From assembly GCF_963678635.1 (NCBI RefSeq), contig NC_087063.1, positions 11,506,368 through 11,570,367 on the forward strand: 64,000 nt of DNA, read 5' to 3'. The position numbers were made by a program, and so were the translations under genes. A model generated the notes under the pieces. That model was given only the letters and a program-made list of their open reading frames with translations. It was not told the origin of the DNA and made no database searches. Of the stretch, positions 33,479 to 46,755 are shown in pieces (position 1 is the first letter of the stretch; each line of letters begins with the position of its first letter). This stretch comes from Symsagittifera roscoffensis (taxonomy: Eukaryota > Xenacoelomorpha > Acoela > Convolutidae).

Positions 33479-34680
33479 AACGGTACGTTAATGTTGAGTT
33501 TCCCAATTCCAGTCTAAAAAGAGAATATACTAGTCTTTCTACCCTGAGAGAGAAGCAGCAACATCAAGAAGGATAAATTTCGTTCAATTCAGTAGCCCAT
33601 AGAAACTACTGGATATCGGATATTTTATCGTCTGGTTTTATCGAAAAAAAACAGACACCAAAGCAGTTAGTTCTGTAATGAATGATGATAAGGCTTCACA
33701 GTACGGAACGGGAGGTGCTAGACGGTATAATACTGGAAAACCAAGTAAACGGTCAGCACCTAAAGATTCGGAGACAGTTTATTGTATAAGGATGTATAAA
33801 ACTGTTTAGGTAATTGACGCTTGAAATCGAACCGCATATCATGATCATGGACAAAAATGAGGCATTTCTTGGTAATTTAGTGATAATACTACAATGCCTA
33901 AAGAAACTGACCTGCGAAATTTTATACATATGGTTTTGAAAACATAATTAAGACTGAAATTGTAGCATTGAGTTAAAATTGCAATTGCTCTTAAACAAAA
34001 GGTACCCGAAGTGCTAAAAAGCGGGGATCTACTGTTTTAGTCGGTAGCAGCAGAAGTAAGCTTAAAGTTTTGCAAGTACTGGCGTTATATTTCGTGGAGA
34101 AATAATGGGATACAAAAAAGGTAAAATTATCAGGGTTTTGAAACGACGATATGAATATGCCTCGGCAGAAAGTAGGTACTATCTTATCATCAGAGAGTTC
34201 GAATAGATTTCGGAAAAATTTTCATGAGGAAAGGGAAAAGAAGAGGTGTCAAATAATCATATCAGATGGATTTGATTTCACCTACTTATCAAAATGTTAT
34301 GGGCTCAATTCTAAACAATGGCGAAGTAACCATTGGAACTCTGTATTTAAAAGGAAAAATTGCACACAATGGCAAGGTTTTGGTTTTTCAGGATCCAACT
34401 GAAATGCCACGAGTGAAGAACTGGAGGAAGAGTAACTTCGAAGTTGACTCAGTAACGTACATGCAAGATATTGAAACAGCTAGAGAACCAGTGTTTTCGT
34501 TGGCAAAACTTTCAAAAACAAGCTGGGCGTTGCTCTTGTAATTCAAAAACGCTGATTATTTATCGGAGCAAATTGAAAAATTGGGAAAAAAGGAAGTTTT
34601 GAACGATCAAATATATTGCAGGCCTGCTGGTAAATTAAACGAATAATCGCTCATTGTTTTTTCACATCTAATAAAACCCT
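33479..34680 (+). other. Stretch after the integrase with an unassigned open frame (34266-34541)
   Basis: Mostly broken frames. The best is 91 codons at 34266-34541 with GEVTIGTLYLKGKIAHNGKV, then FQDPTEMPRVKNWRKSNFEV. Part of it is read in a second frame just upstream (NMPRQKVGTILSSESSNRF, 34151 onward). It may be the last open reading frame of the gypsy element or the first part of the unknown gene whose remains make up the adjacent tandem array. Not recognised. Confidence 0.3.
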
Positions 34681-37600
34681 GTTTTATTGTTCAGCAGATT
34701 TTGATGAATTAACCGCTAAAGATGTAATACACAAAAAGTAAGATACAACTGTGATATGGATGAAAGTATGTGGCATTTAGCAATCGAAACTAAAAGTGCG
34801 CAAAGTTTCAATCTAGAAAACAAATCGCCTCGTTGTTGACACTGCAAAAAAGCGGGACGTTTGTTGTATATTTGTTAATGTGCAACAAAACTGTTCAAAT
34901 TCCTAAACATATCCTTTTGCACAGAAGAAAAAACGGTTGAATAGTTAGTCAAAAATTAAAGAATCAATCAGTACAGTAATCTATCGCAACTATACACGCA
35001 CTATTTGCAATGGAGTCTTTACTAATGCTTTTGTTTTAGGTATTCGATCCTAAGTATCATATGCAAAACAATTGAAGCTTTTGGGGTTGTATAGTTAAAA
35101 TAGTTTTTTGAGAAACAACACCAAACGTAGAAATGTGGAGGTAAAAAAATTGTTTGGTAAAAGAAGCAAATGCGCAATGCACGGGACATCAAAAAAATGG
35201 AATTATAAATCAGAAGGTGAGCCAGATAAGCTTCGATTTTTTGGACGAATCGAGTTAAGATTCCTTTGAGTTAAAGTAGGGCATAAGAAAAAAAAATGAG
35301 AACACGGTGTTATCCGTAGGGTTTATGTTCTGTTTTATCCTGTATGTTCTGTGGGATAGAGATAATTTTATGTATGATTTAATGGATTAACCGCTACAGA
35401 TGTAAAACAGAGTGAGTTAGATACAACTGTGATATGAATGATAGCATGTGGCCTTTAGCAAAAGAAACTATATGTGCAGAAAATTTCAACATAGAAAACA
35501 AATGGCCTTGTTGATGTCACTCCAAAAAAGCGGGATGTTTGTTGTATGTTCTTTAATGTGCAACAAAACTGTTCAAGTTTGCTAACATATTTTTTGCACA
35601 GAAGAAGAAACGGTTGAAGTAATAAAGAGTATTGAGTCGCACTCAAATTTTATGGATTCAGCCAGTACAGTAATCTATCGCAACTATACACCCACTTTGT
35701 GCAATAGAGTCTATCCTAAGGCTTTCGATTTAAGTATTCGATCCTGAGTATCACATGCAAAACAATTGCAATTGATTCCCACGCCACATAAAGTTAGAGC
35801 AACCGGCAAAAAATTGCAACTTTTAGCTCGTATGATTTAGCCGGTGAAGGTCTTTTCACGGATAAAGATTTGAGAGATAGCCATTTATCACAACTTATGA
35901 AACATAGTAGGGAAAAAAGAGAAAAGAATTGTTCGTGGGATAAAACGGGAACTATTTTTATGATCAATTGGGTCATGTAGGATTAAAACTTCCACCATAC
36001 AGCTGGTACAATTTTCCTTGGTTTGCAGAAATGAAAACACGGATGCTCCGGTATTGAGGAATAGATAGAAAAATTGCAATCACCATGCTACAGATTATCT
36101 TCTATACAAAGTTTTAGGGTTGATTTTGCGTATGCTTTTCTCTGAAGCTTTGGCAAAGGACGGGACAAACAAGGAAACAGTATTTCAGCCGTTAAAGCCA
36201 TTGGGGTTGTATAGTTAGTCAAAAATTATAGAATCAATCAGTACAGTAATCTATCGCAACTATACACTCACTATTTGCAATGGAGTCTTTACTAATGCTT
36301 TCGTTTTAGATATTCGATCCTAAGTATCTTATGCAAAACAATTAAAGCTTTTGGGGTTGTATAGTTAATATAGTTTTTCGAGAAACAACACCAAACCTAG
36401 AAATGTGGAGGTAAAAAAATTGTTTGGTAAAAGAAGCAAATGCGCAATGCACGGGACATCAAAAACATGGAATTATAAATCAGAAGGTGAGCCAGACAAG
36501 CTTGGAATTTTTGGACGAATCGAGTTAAGATTCCTTTGAGTTAAAGTAGGGCATAAGAAAAAAAAATGAGAACACGGTGTTATCCGTAGGGTTTATGTTC
36601 TGTTTTATCCTGTATGTTCTGTGGGATAGATATAATTTTATGTATGATTTAATGGATTAACCGCTACAGATGTAAAACAGAGTGAGTTAGATACAACTGT
36701 GATATTGATGATAGCATGTGGCCTTAAGCAAAAGAAACTAGAAGTGCGGAAAATTTCAACATAGAAAACAAATGGCCTCGTTGATGTCACTCCAAAAAAG
36801 CGGGATGTTTGTTGTATGTTCTTTAACGTGCAACAATACTGTTCAAGTTTGCTAACAAATTTTTTGCACAGAAGAAGAAACGGTTGAAGTAATAAAGAGT
36901 ATTGAGTCGCACTCAAAATTTATGGACTCAACCAGTACAGTAATCTATCGAAACTATACACCCACTATGTGCAATAGAGTCTATCCTAAGGCTTTCGATT
37001 TAAGTATTCGATCCTGAGTATCACATGCAAAACAATTGCAATTGATTCCCACGCCACATAAAGTTAGAGCAACCGGCAAAAAATTGCAACTTTTAGCTCG
37101 TATGATTTAGCCGGTGAGGGTCTTTTCACGGATAAAGATTTGAGAGTTAGCCATTTATCACAACTTATGAAACTTAGTAGGGAAAAAAGAGAAAAGAATT
37201 GTTCGTGGGATAAAACGGGAACTATTTTCATGATCAATTGGGTCATTTAGGATTAAAACTTCCACCATACAGCTGGTACAATTTTCCTTGGTTTGCAGAA
37301 ATGGAAACACGGATGCTCCGGTATTGAGGAATAGATAGAAAAATTGCAATCACCATGCTACAGATTATCTTCTATACAAAGTTTTAGGGTTGATTTTGCG
37401 TATGCTTTTCTCTGAAGCTTTGGCAAAGGACGGGACAAACAAGGAAACGATATTTCAGCCGTTAAAGTCATTGGGGTTGTATAGTTAGTCAAAAATTATA
37501 GAATCAATCAGTACAGTAATCTATCGCAACTATACACTCACTATTTGCAATGGAGTCTTTACTAATGCTTTCGTTTTAGGTATTCGATCCTAAGTATCAC

Positions 37601-40600
37601 ATGCAAAACAATTAAAGCTTTTGGGGTTGTATAGTTAATATAGTTTTTTGAGAAACAACACCAAACGTAGAAATGTGGAGGTAAAAAAATTGTTTGGTAA
37701 AAGAAGCAAATGCGCAATGCACGGGACATCAAAAACATGGAATTATAAATCAGAAGGTGAGCCAGATAAGCTTGGAATTTTTGGACGAATCGAGTTAAGA
37801 TTCCTTTGAGTTAAAGTAGGGCATAAGAAAAAAAAATGAGAACACGGTGTTATCCCTAAGGTTTATGTTCTGTTTTATCCTGTATGTTCTGTGGGATAGA
37901 TATAATTTTATGTATGATTTAATGGATTAACCGCTACAGATGTAAAACAGAGTGAGTTAGATACAACTGTGATATTGATGATAGCATGTGGCCTTAAGCA
38001 AAAGAAACTAGAAGTGCGGAAAATTTCAACATAGAAAACAAATGGCCTCGTTGATGTCACTCCAAAAAAGCGGGATGTTTGTTGTATGTTCTTTAACGTG
38101 CAACAATACTGTTCAAGTTTGCTAACATATTTTTTGCACAGAAGAAGAAACGGTTGAAGTAATAAAGAGTATTGAGTCGCACTCAAAACTTATGGACTCA
38201 ACCAGTACACTAATCTATCGCAACTATACACCCACTATGTGCAATAGAGTCTATCCTAAGGCTTTCGATTTAAGTATTCGATCCTAAGTATCATATGCAA
38301 AACAATTGCAATTGATTCCCACGCCCAATAAAATTAGAGCAACCGGCAAAAAATTGCAACATTTAGCTCGTATGATTTAGCCGGTGAAGGTCTTTTCACG
38401 GATAAAGATTTGAGAGATAGCCAGTTATCACAACTTATGAAACATAGTAGGGAAAAAAGAGACAAGAATTGTTCGTGGGATAAAACGGGAACTATTTTCA
38501 TGATCAATTGGGTCATTTAGGATTAAAACTTCCACCATACAGCTGGTACAATTTTCCTTGGTTTGCAGAAATGGAAACACGGATGCTCCGGTATTGAAGA
38601 ATAGATAGAGAAATTGCAATCACCATGCTACAGATTATCTTCTATACAAAGTCTTAGGGTTGATTTTGCTTATGCTTTTCTCTGAAGCTCTTTGACAAAG
38701 GACGGGACAAACAAGGAAACGATATTTCAGCCGTTAAAGCCATTGGGGTTGTATAGTTAACATAGTTTTTTTGAGAAACAACACCAAACGTAGAAATGTG
38801 CAGGTAAAAAAATTGTTTGATAAAAGAAGCAAATGCGCAATGCACGGGACATCAAAAACATGGAGTTATAAATCAGAAAGTGAGCCAGATAAGCTTGGAA
38901 TTTTTGGACGAATCGAGTTAAGATTCCTTTGAGTTAAAGTAGGGCATAAGAAAAAAAAATGAGAACACGGTGTTATCCGTAGGGTTTATGTTCTGTTTTA
39001 TCCTGTATATTCTGTGGGATAGATATAATTTTATGTATGATTTAATGGATTAACCGGTACAGATGTAAAACAGAGTGAGTTAGATACAACTGTGATATGA
39101 ATGATAGCATGTGGCCTTTAGCAAAAGAAACTAGAAGTGCGGGGAATTTCAACATAGAAAACAAATGGCCTCGTTGATGTCACTCCAAAAAGCGGAATGT
39201 TTGTTGTATATTCTTTAATGTTCAACAATACTGTTCAAGTTTGCTAACATATCTTTTTGCACAGAAGAAGAAACGGTTGAAGTAACAAGTAGTAGTGAGT
39301 CGCACTTAAAGTTTATGGATTCAGCCAGTTAAGTAATCTATCGCAACTATACACCCACTATGTGCAATAGAGTCTATCCTAAGGCTTTCGATTTAAGTAT
39401 TCGATCCTAATTATCATATGCAAAACAATTGCAATTGATTCCCACGCCCAATAAAATTTGATCAACCGGCAAAAAATTGCAACTTTTAGCTCGTATAACT
39501 TAGCCGGTGAAGATCTTTTCACGGATAAAGATTTGAGAGATAGCCAGTTATCACAACTTATGAAACATACTAGGAAAAAAAAGAGAAAAGAATTGTTCGT
39601 GGGATAAAATGGGAACTATTTTCATGATCATTTGGGTCATTTCGGAGTAAAACTTCCACAATACAGCTGGTACAATTTTCCTTGGTTTCAGAAATTAAAC
39701 AAGGATGCTCCGGTATTGAAGAATAGATAGAGAAATTGCAATCACCATGCTACAGATTATCTTCGATACAGAGTTTTAGGGTTGATTTTGCGTATGTTTT
39801 TCTCTGAAGCTTTGTTTAAGGACGGGACAAACAAAGAAACGATATTTCAGCCGTTAATGCTATTGGGGTTGTATAGTTAATATAGTTTTTTGAGAGACAA
39901 CACCAAACGTAGAAATGTGAAGGTAAAAAAATTGTTTGGTAAAAGAAGCAAATGCGCAATGCACGGGACATAAAAAAACATGGAATTATAAATCAGAAGG
40001 TGAGCCAGATGAGCTTGGAATTTTCGAACGAATCTAGTTAAGATACCTTTGAGTGAAATTGGGGCATAAGAAAAAAAAATGAGAACACGGTGTTATCCCT
40101 AGGGTTTAAAAAAACTGAAACACAGTGTGGTCTGTGGGATAGAGATGAACATATGTATGATTTAATGGATTAACCGCTACAGATGTAAAACAGAGTAAGT
40201 TAGATACAACTGTGATATGAATGATAGCATGTGGCCTTTAGCAAAAGAAACTAGAAGTGCGGGAAATTTCAACATAGAAAACAAATGGCCTCGTTGATGT
40301 CACTCCAAAAAAGCAGGATGTTTGTTGTATATTCTGTAACGTGCAACAATACTGTTCAAGTTTGCTAACTTATCTGTTTGCACAGAAGAAGAAAGGGTTG
40401 AATTAACAAAAAGTAGTGAATCGCACTCAAAATTTATGGATTCAATCAGTACATTAATCTATCGCAACTATACACCCACTATGTGCATTAGAATCTATCC
40501 TAAGGCTTTCGATTTAAGTATTCGATCCTAAGTATCACATGCAAAACAATTGCAATTGATTCCCACGCCACATAAAGTTAGAGCAACCGGCAAAAAATTG

Positions 40601-43600
40601 CAACTTTTAGCTCGTATGATTTACCCGGTGAAGATCTTTTCAGGGATAAAGATTTGACAGATACCAGTTATCACAACTTATGAAACATAGCAGGAAAAAA
40701 AAGAGGAAAGAATTGTTCGTGGGATAAAAGGGGAACTATTTTTATAATCAATTGAGTCATTTCGGATTAAAACTTCCACCATACAGCTGGTACATTTTCC
40801 CGTTGATGTCACTCCAAAAAGCGGGATGTTTGTTGTATATTCTTTAACGTGCAACAATACTGTTCAAGTTTGCTAACATATTTTTTGCACAGAAGAAGAA
40901 ACGGTTGAAGTAATAAGTAGTAATGAGTCGCACTCAAAATTTATGGATTCAGCCAGTACAGTAATCTATCGCAACTATACACTCACTATGCGCAATAGAG
41001 TCTATCCTAAGGCTTTCGATTTAAGTGTTCCATCCTAAGTATCATATGCAAAACAATTGCAATTGATTCCCAAGCCCAATAAAATTAGAGCAACCAGCAA
41101 AAAATTTCAACTTTTAGCTCGTATGATTTAGCCGGTGAAGATCTTTTCCCGGATAAAGATTTGAGAGATAGCCATTTATCACAACTTATGAAACATAGTA
41201 GGGGAAAAAGAGAAAAGAATTGTTCGTGGGATAAAACGGGAACTATTTTCATGATCAATTGGGTCATTTAGGATTAAAACTTCCACCATACAGCTGGTAC
41301 AATTTTCCTTGGTTTGCAGAAATCGAAACACGGATGCTCCGGTATTGAGGAATAGACAGAGAAATTGCAATCACCATGCTACAGATTATCTTCTTTACAA
41401 AGTTTTAGGGTTGATTTTGCGTATGCTTTTCTCTGAAGCTTTGACAAAGGACGGGACAAACAAGGAAACGATTTTTGAGCCGTTAAAACTATTGGGGTTG
41501 TATAGTTAATATAGTTTTTTGAGAAACAACACCAAAAGTAGAAACGCAGGTAAAAAAAATTGTTTGGTAAAAGAAGCAAATGCGCAATGCACGGGACATC
41601 AAAAACTTGGAATTGTAAATCAGAAGTTGAGCCAGATAAGCTTGGAATTTTCGCCTGAATCGAGTTAAGATACCGTGGAGTGAAAATAGGGCACAAGAAA
41701 AAAAATGATAACACGGTGTTATCTGTAGGGTTCAAAAAAACTGAAACACAGTGTGGTCTGTGGGATAGAGATAAACATAAGTATGATTTAATGGATTAAC
41801 CGCTACGGATGTAAAACAGAGTGACTTAGTTAGAACTGTGATATGAATGATAGCATGTGGCATTTAGCAAAAGAAACTAGATGTGCGGAAAATTTCAACA
41901 TAGAAAACCAATCTCCTCGTTGATGTCACTTCAAAAAAGAGGGATGTTTGTTGTATATTTTTAACGTGCATCAATACTGTTCAAGTTTGCTAACAATATT
42001 TTCGCACAGAAGAAGAAACAGTTGAAGTAATAAGTAGTAATGAGTCTCACTTAAAATTTACGGATTCAGCCAGTACAGTAATCTATCGCAACTATACAAC
42101 CACTATGTGCAATAGAGTCTATCCTAAGGCTTTCGATTCACGTATTCGATCCTAAGTATCATATGCAAAACAATTGCAATTGATTCCTACGCCCAATAAA
42201 ATTAGAGCAACCGGGAAAAAATTGCAACTTTTAGCTCGTATGATTTAGCCGGTGAAGATCTTTTTACGGATAAAGATTTGAGAGATAGCCAGTTATCACA
42301 ACTTATGGAACATAGTAGGAACAAAAAGAGAAAAGAATTGTTCGTGGGATAAAACGGGAGCTATTTTCATAATCAATTGGGTCAGTTCGGATTAAAACTT
42401 CCACCATACAGCTGGTACATTTTTCCTTGGTTTGCAGAAATGGAAACACGGATGCTCCAGTATTGAGGAATAGATAGAGAAATTGCAATCACCATGCTAC
42501 AGATTATCTTCTATACAAAGTTTTAGGGTTGATTTTGCGTATGCTTTTCTCTGAAGCTTTGACAAAGGACGGGACAAACAAGGAAACGATTTTTCAGCCG
42601 TTAAAACTATTGGGGTTGTATAGTTATAATAGTTTTTTGAGAAACAACACCAAACGTAAAAATGTGCAGGTAAAAAAATTGTTTGGTAAAAGAAGCAAAT
42701 GCGCAATGCATGGGACATAAAAAAACATGGAATTATAAATCAGAAGGTGAGCCAAATAAGCTTGGAATTTTTGGACGAATCGAATTAAGATACCTTTGAG
42801 TGAAATTAGGGCATAAGAAAAAAAATCACAACACGATGTTATCTGTAGTGTTTAAAAAAACTGAAACACAGTGTGGTCTGTGGGATAGAGATAAACAAAT
42901 GTATGATTTAATGGATTAACCGCTACAGATGTAAAACAGAGTGAGTTAGATACAACTGTGATTTGAATGATAGCATGTGGCATTTAGCAAAAGAAGCTAG
43001 AAGTGCGAAAATTTCAACATAGAAAACAAATCGCCTCGTTGATGTCACTCCAAAAAAGCAGGATGTTTGTTGTATATTCTGTAACGTGCAACAATACTGT
43101 TCAAGTTTGCTAACTTATCTGTTTGCACAGAAGAAGAAAGGGTTGAATTAACAAAAAGTAGTGAATCGCACTCAAAATTTATGGATTCAATCAGTACATT
43201 AATCTATCGCAACTATACACCCACTATGTGCATTAGAATCTATCCTAAGGCTTTCGATTTAAGTATTCGATCCTAAGTATCACATGCAAAACAATTGCAA
43301 TTGATTCCCACGCCACATAAAGTTAGAGCAACCGGCAAAAAATTGCAACTTTTAGCTCGTATGATTTACCCGGTGAAGATCTTTTCAGGGATAAAGATTT
43401 GACAGATACCAGTTATCACAACTTATGAAACATAGCAGGAAAAAAAAGAGGAAAGAATAGTTCGTGGGATAAAAGGGGAACTATTTTTATAATCAATTGA
43501 GTCATTTCGGATTAAAACTTCCACCATACAGCTGGTACATTTTCCCTTGGTTTGCAGAAATGGAAATACGGATGCTCCGGTATTGAGAAATAGATAGATA

Positions 43601-44640
43601 AATTGCAATCACCATGCTACAGATTATCTTCTATACAAAGTTTTAGGGTTGATTTTGCGTATGCTTTTCTCTGAAGCTTTGACAAAGGACGGGACAAACA
43701 AGAAAACGATATTTCAGCCGTTAAAACTATTGGGGTTGTATAGTTAATATAGTTTTTTGAGAAACAACACCAAACGTAAAAATGTGCAGGTAAAAAAATT
43801 TATGGTAAAAGAAGCGAATGTGCAATGCACGGGACATCAAAAACATGAATTTACAAATCAGAAGGTGAGCCAGATAAGCTTGGAATTTTTGGACGAATCG
43901 AGTTAAGATACCTTTGAGTTAAAGTAGGGCATAAGAAAAAAAATGAGAACACGGTGTTATCCGTAGGGTTTATGTTCTGTTTTATCCTGTATTTTCTGTG
44001 GGATAGAGATAATTTTAAGTATGATTTAATGGACTAACTGCTACAGATGTAAAACAGAGTGAGTTAGATACAACTGTGATATGAATGGTAGCATGTGGCA
44101 TTTAGCAAAAGAAACTAGAAGTACGAAAATTTCAACATAGAAAACAAATCGCCTCGTTGATGTCACTCCAAAAAAGCGGGTTGTTTGTTGTATATTCTGT
44201 AACGTGCAACAATACTGTTCAAGTTTGCTAATATATCTTTTTGCACAGAAGAAGAAAGGGTTGAAGTAACAAGTAGTAGTGAGTCGCACTTAAAATTTCT
44301 GGATTCAATCAGTACATTAATCTATCGCAACTATACACCCACTATGTGCAATATAGTCTATCCTAAGGCTTTCGGTTTAAGTATTCGATCCTAAGTATCA
44401 TATGCAAAACAATTGCAATTGATTCCCACGCCCAATAAAACTAGAGCAACCAGCAAAAAATTGCAACTTTTAGCTCTTATGATTTAGCCGGTGAAGATCT
44501 TTTCACGGATAAAGATTTGAGAGATAGCCAGTTATCACAACTTATGAAACATGGTAGGAAAAAAAAGATGAAAGAATTGTTCGTGTGATAAAACGCGAAC
44601 TATTTTCATGATCGATTGGGTCATTTCGGATTAAAACTTA
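34680..44640 (+). repeat. Tandem array, basic unit about 1.12 kb, nine partial or complete units
   Basis: Landmark aaccgctacagatgtaa (variants allowed) occurs at 34711, 35389, 36659, 37929, 39052, 40172, 41798, 42918 and 44036. The intervals are 678, 1270, 1270, 1123, 1120, 1626, 1120 and 1118 bp. The 1270-bp units are nearly identical neighbours, hence recent duplicates, and carry an extra piece of about 150 bp. The 678-bp unit lacks the middle of the unit. The 1626 interval contains a broken unit (join at about 40800, tacattttcccgttgatgtc) followed by a full one. Conserved + strand peptides are visible in several units (see 46085-46495), so the unit derives from a protein-coding sequence. 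Minus-strand open frames in the spacer repeat only because the units do. Confidence 0.9.
41385..41510 (+). pseudogene. Array copy of unknown protein, best preserved C-terminal segment
   Basis: This unit reads DYLLYKVLGLILRMLFSEAL then TKDGTNKETIFEPLKLLGLY before a stop. The same peptide with substitutions is open at 42529-42720, and at 46310-46440 it reads DYLLCKSSGLILRILFSAAL. Conservation of the peptide across units that have otherwise accumulated frameshifts indicates an ancestral coding sequence. Its family is unknown to me. Confidence 0.5.
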
Positions 44641-45750
44641 CTCATATATACTGTAAATATGAGTTTAAATGACTATCCGACTGCTCAAAAAGGCCTTGGC
44701 AGCCTCGTTTTGGAGACTTGCTTTGGAGATATTTTTATATCTCTCAAAATAAAAACATTGTTTGTTAAAATAAAAACAAATGCGCAATGCACGGGACATT
44801 AGGATCATGGAATTAAAAAAACAGAAGGTGAACTTAGAATAAACTTGGAATGTTTGGACGAATCGAGTGAATCTACTTTTGAGTGCAATAAGGGCATAAG
44901 AAAAAAAATGAGAATACAATAGTATCTGTGGGGTTGAAAGAAAAATGTAAGACACAGTGTGCTCTGTGGGATTGAGATAAACATACATATGATTTTAGGA
45001 AATCGACAAGAGCCTGTAGTCGGTAATTTTGTGTATTTTTAACCCGAACAATTAAAGTTGAAGCTGGGGTACGGCCAAACCTATACAGGGCAGTTGGTGA
45101 TAGCTGTGGCTCCATTGGAACAATTGCAGCCATCAAATAAGAGGAGCCGGCCGCCAATATTGTTCGAAGTATTGCAAATTCTTTATGATTAAATTAAGGA
45201 TGCCGAAAAAAAACTTGATAACAGCGAGAAGCTGCGATTAACGAGTTCAAAACTCAGGCAACAACTAAAAAGATCTACCGTTGTGATCAGTAAATTAAAT
45301 AACAAACTCCAACTGATGGACATACTCTCAAAAAAAGAAAGCGAATCCATTCTGATGGAGAACAAAAAGAGTAATCTCTGAGAACCAGAGGAAGCTAAAA
45401 ACAGTGAAAGAAAAGCTTTAAGAGAGAGCTCAGAAAAAGACTTGCTTTGGAAACAGTTGCAGTTTTCTTAATTCTCAGAGCTCATTCTCGGTACCTCCAA
45501 CTCTGTTTGACATCCTATTGTTAACTGAACTAGCGCTAGCCAAAACAGTAGCAAAGCATTTTAGAATATTTTTTCCCATAAAAATAAGGGTGGAAAATAA
45601 GATTATTTCAAGTTGCTGGTGGAAGCAAAAAAATAGTTGGAGACAATTAAAAGAGAAAAATGTACAAAAAAAGACGTTTGGAGGCTACCAAGGACTTTTT
45701 GAGCAGTCGGATAGTCATTTAAAACTCAAATTTACAGTATATATTGAGTT
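44640..45750. repeat. Segment bounded by 75-bp inverted repeats
   Basis: The left arm (44640-44716: ctcatatatactgtaaatat, gactatccgactgctcaaaa) is the near-perfect reverse complement of the right arm (45673-45750: ttttgagcagtcggatagtc, tttacagtatatattgag). A third, direct-orientation relative of the right arm is at 47415-47500. The left arm interrupts an array unit right after ggattaaaactta. It is either an inverted duplication from a rearrangement or the ends of an element; no target duplication is evident. Confidence 0.7.
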
Positions 45751-45787
45751 ATCAAACATAACTGAAGATGCTTATCGCGGATGATTG
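45018..45787 (+). pseudogene. Unknown coiled-coil-type protein remnant, copy 1
   Basis: Diverged first copy of the sequence at 46756-47530, about 1.74 kb apart. Readable parts are VRPNLYRAVGDSCGSIGTIA at the left and an 88-codon frame at 45518-45784 with KTFGGYQGLFEQSDSHLKLK then FTVYIELSNITEDAYRG before TGA. Stops and shifts break the centre. This C-terminus is intact here but broken in copy 2, whereas the N-terminal part is better in copy 2. Not recognised. Confidence 0.5.
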
Positions 45788-46084
45788 CCAATTTGATTAG
45801 ATACCAATAAACCATGCTATAAACCATAATGCAGCTCAGTCGTGAATGGAAACACTAATTTTGTTTATAGAGGGGAAAAGTGTAAGCAATCGGAAATGGT
45901 TCTAAGGAAAAGACAAGGTTATTGAGCAAAAGAGATATCCTAAATCTTTTGAATTAAGTAATAAACCCAGGGTATCATATGCAAAAAAAGTGTAGTTGAT
46001 TCCCACGCCCAATAGAATTAGAGCAACTGGCAATAAAATGCAATTTTTAGCTCACATGATTTAGCCAGTAAAGGTTTTTTTTAT

Positions 46085-46495
46085 GTATTAAGATTTGAGA
46101 GATAGCCAATTGTCACAGCTTATGAAACATAGTAGGAAGACAAAAAGAGGAAAAGATTGTTTCTGGGACAAAACGGGAACTACTCTCATGATCAAATGGG
46201 TCATTTTGGATTAAAACTTTCACCATAAAGCTGGTACTATCTTCTTTGGTTCGCAGAAATGGAAACGCAGATGCCCCGTTATTTGGGAACAGATAGAGGA
46301 ATTGCAATCTCCAGGCCTGCAGATTATCTTCTTTGTAAAAGTTCAGGATTGATTTTGCGTATTCTTTTCTCTGCAGCTTTGATAGAGGACGGGGCAAACA
46401 AAGAATTGCTATTCCAGCCGTTAAACTGTTTGGGGAAGTACAGTTATTGTAATCATTTGAGAAAAAAAAACCGTAGAAAATTGCAGGCAAAATAA
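46085..46495 (+). pseudogene. Unknown protein remnant related to the tandem-array unit (A segment)
   Basis: It contains DQMGHFGLKLSP, then WFAEMETQMPRYLGTDRGIA, then ISRPADYLLCKSSGLILRIL and FSAALIEDGANKELLFQPLN before TAA. A single stop (taa at 46223) and one shift upstream break it. This is the most protein-like version of the sequence that occurs in every complete unit of the 34.7-44.6 kb array. No known domain is recognised. It precedes the B segment (46756 onward) with about 260 bp of spacer. Confidence 0.55.
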
Positions 46496-46755
46496 AAACA
46501 TTGTTTGTTAAAACAAAAACAAATGCGCAATGCAAGGGACATTAAGATCATGAAATTTAAAATCAGAAGGTTAGCCAGATGTTTGGATGCTTGGATTGTT
46601 TGGACGAATCGAGTGAAGATACGTTTGAGTGCAAATAGGGCATAAAAAAAGAATGAGAACACAGTGTTATCTTTGGAGTTGAAAAAAATGTAAAACATAG
46701 TGTGCTCTGTGGGATAGAGATTAACAAATATAAGATTTTAGAAACCGACAAGAGC

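Noticed and set aside
36638-38186. 92-codon minus-strand frame present identically in two array units, and similar 60-63-codon frames in others
   Set aside because: They recur because the units are near-identical. The protein-like conserved signal is on the + strand in a different part of the unit.
34680-44640. CRISPR-like or ribosomal repeat array
   Set aside because: Units are about 1.1 kb with no short palindromic repeats or rRNA sequence, and the window is clearly animal nuclear DNA.
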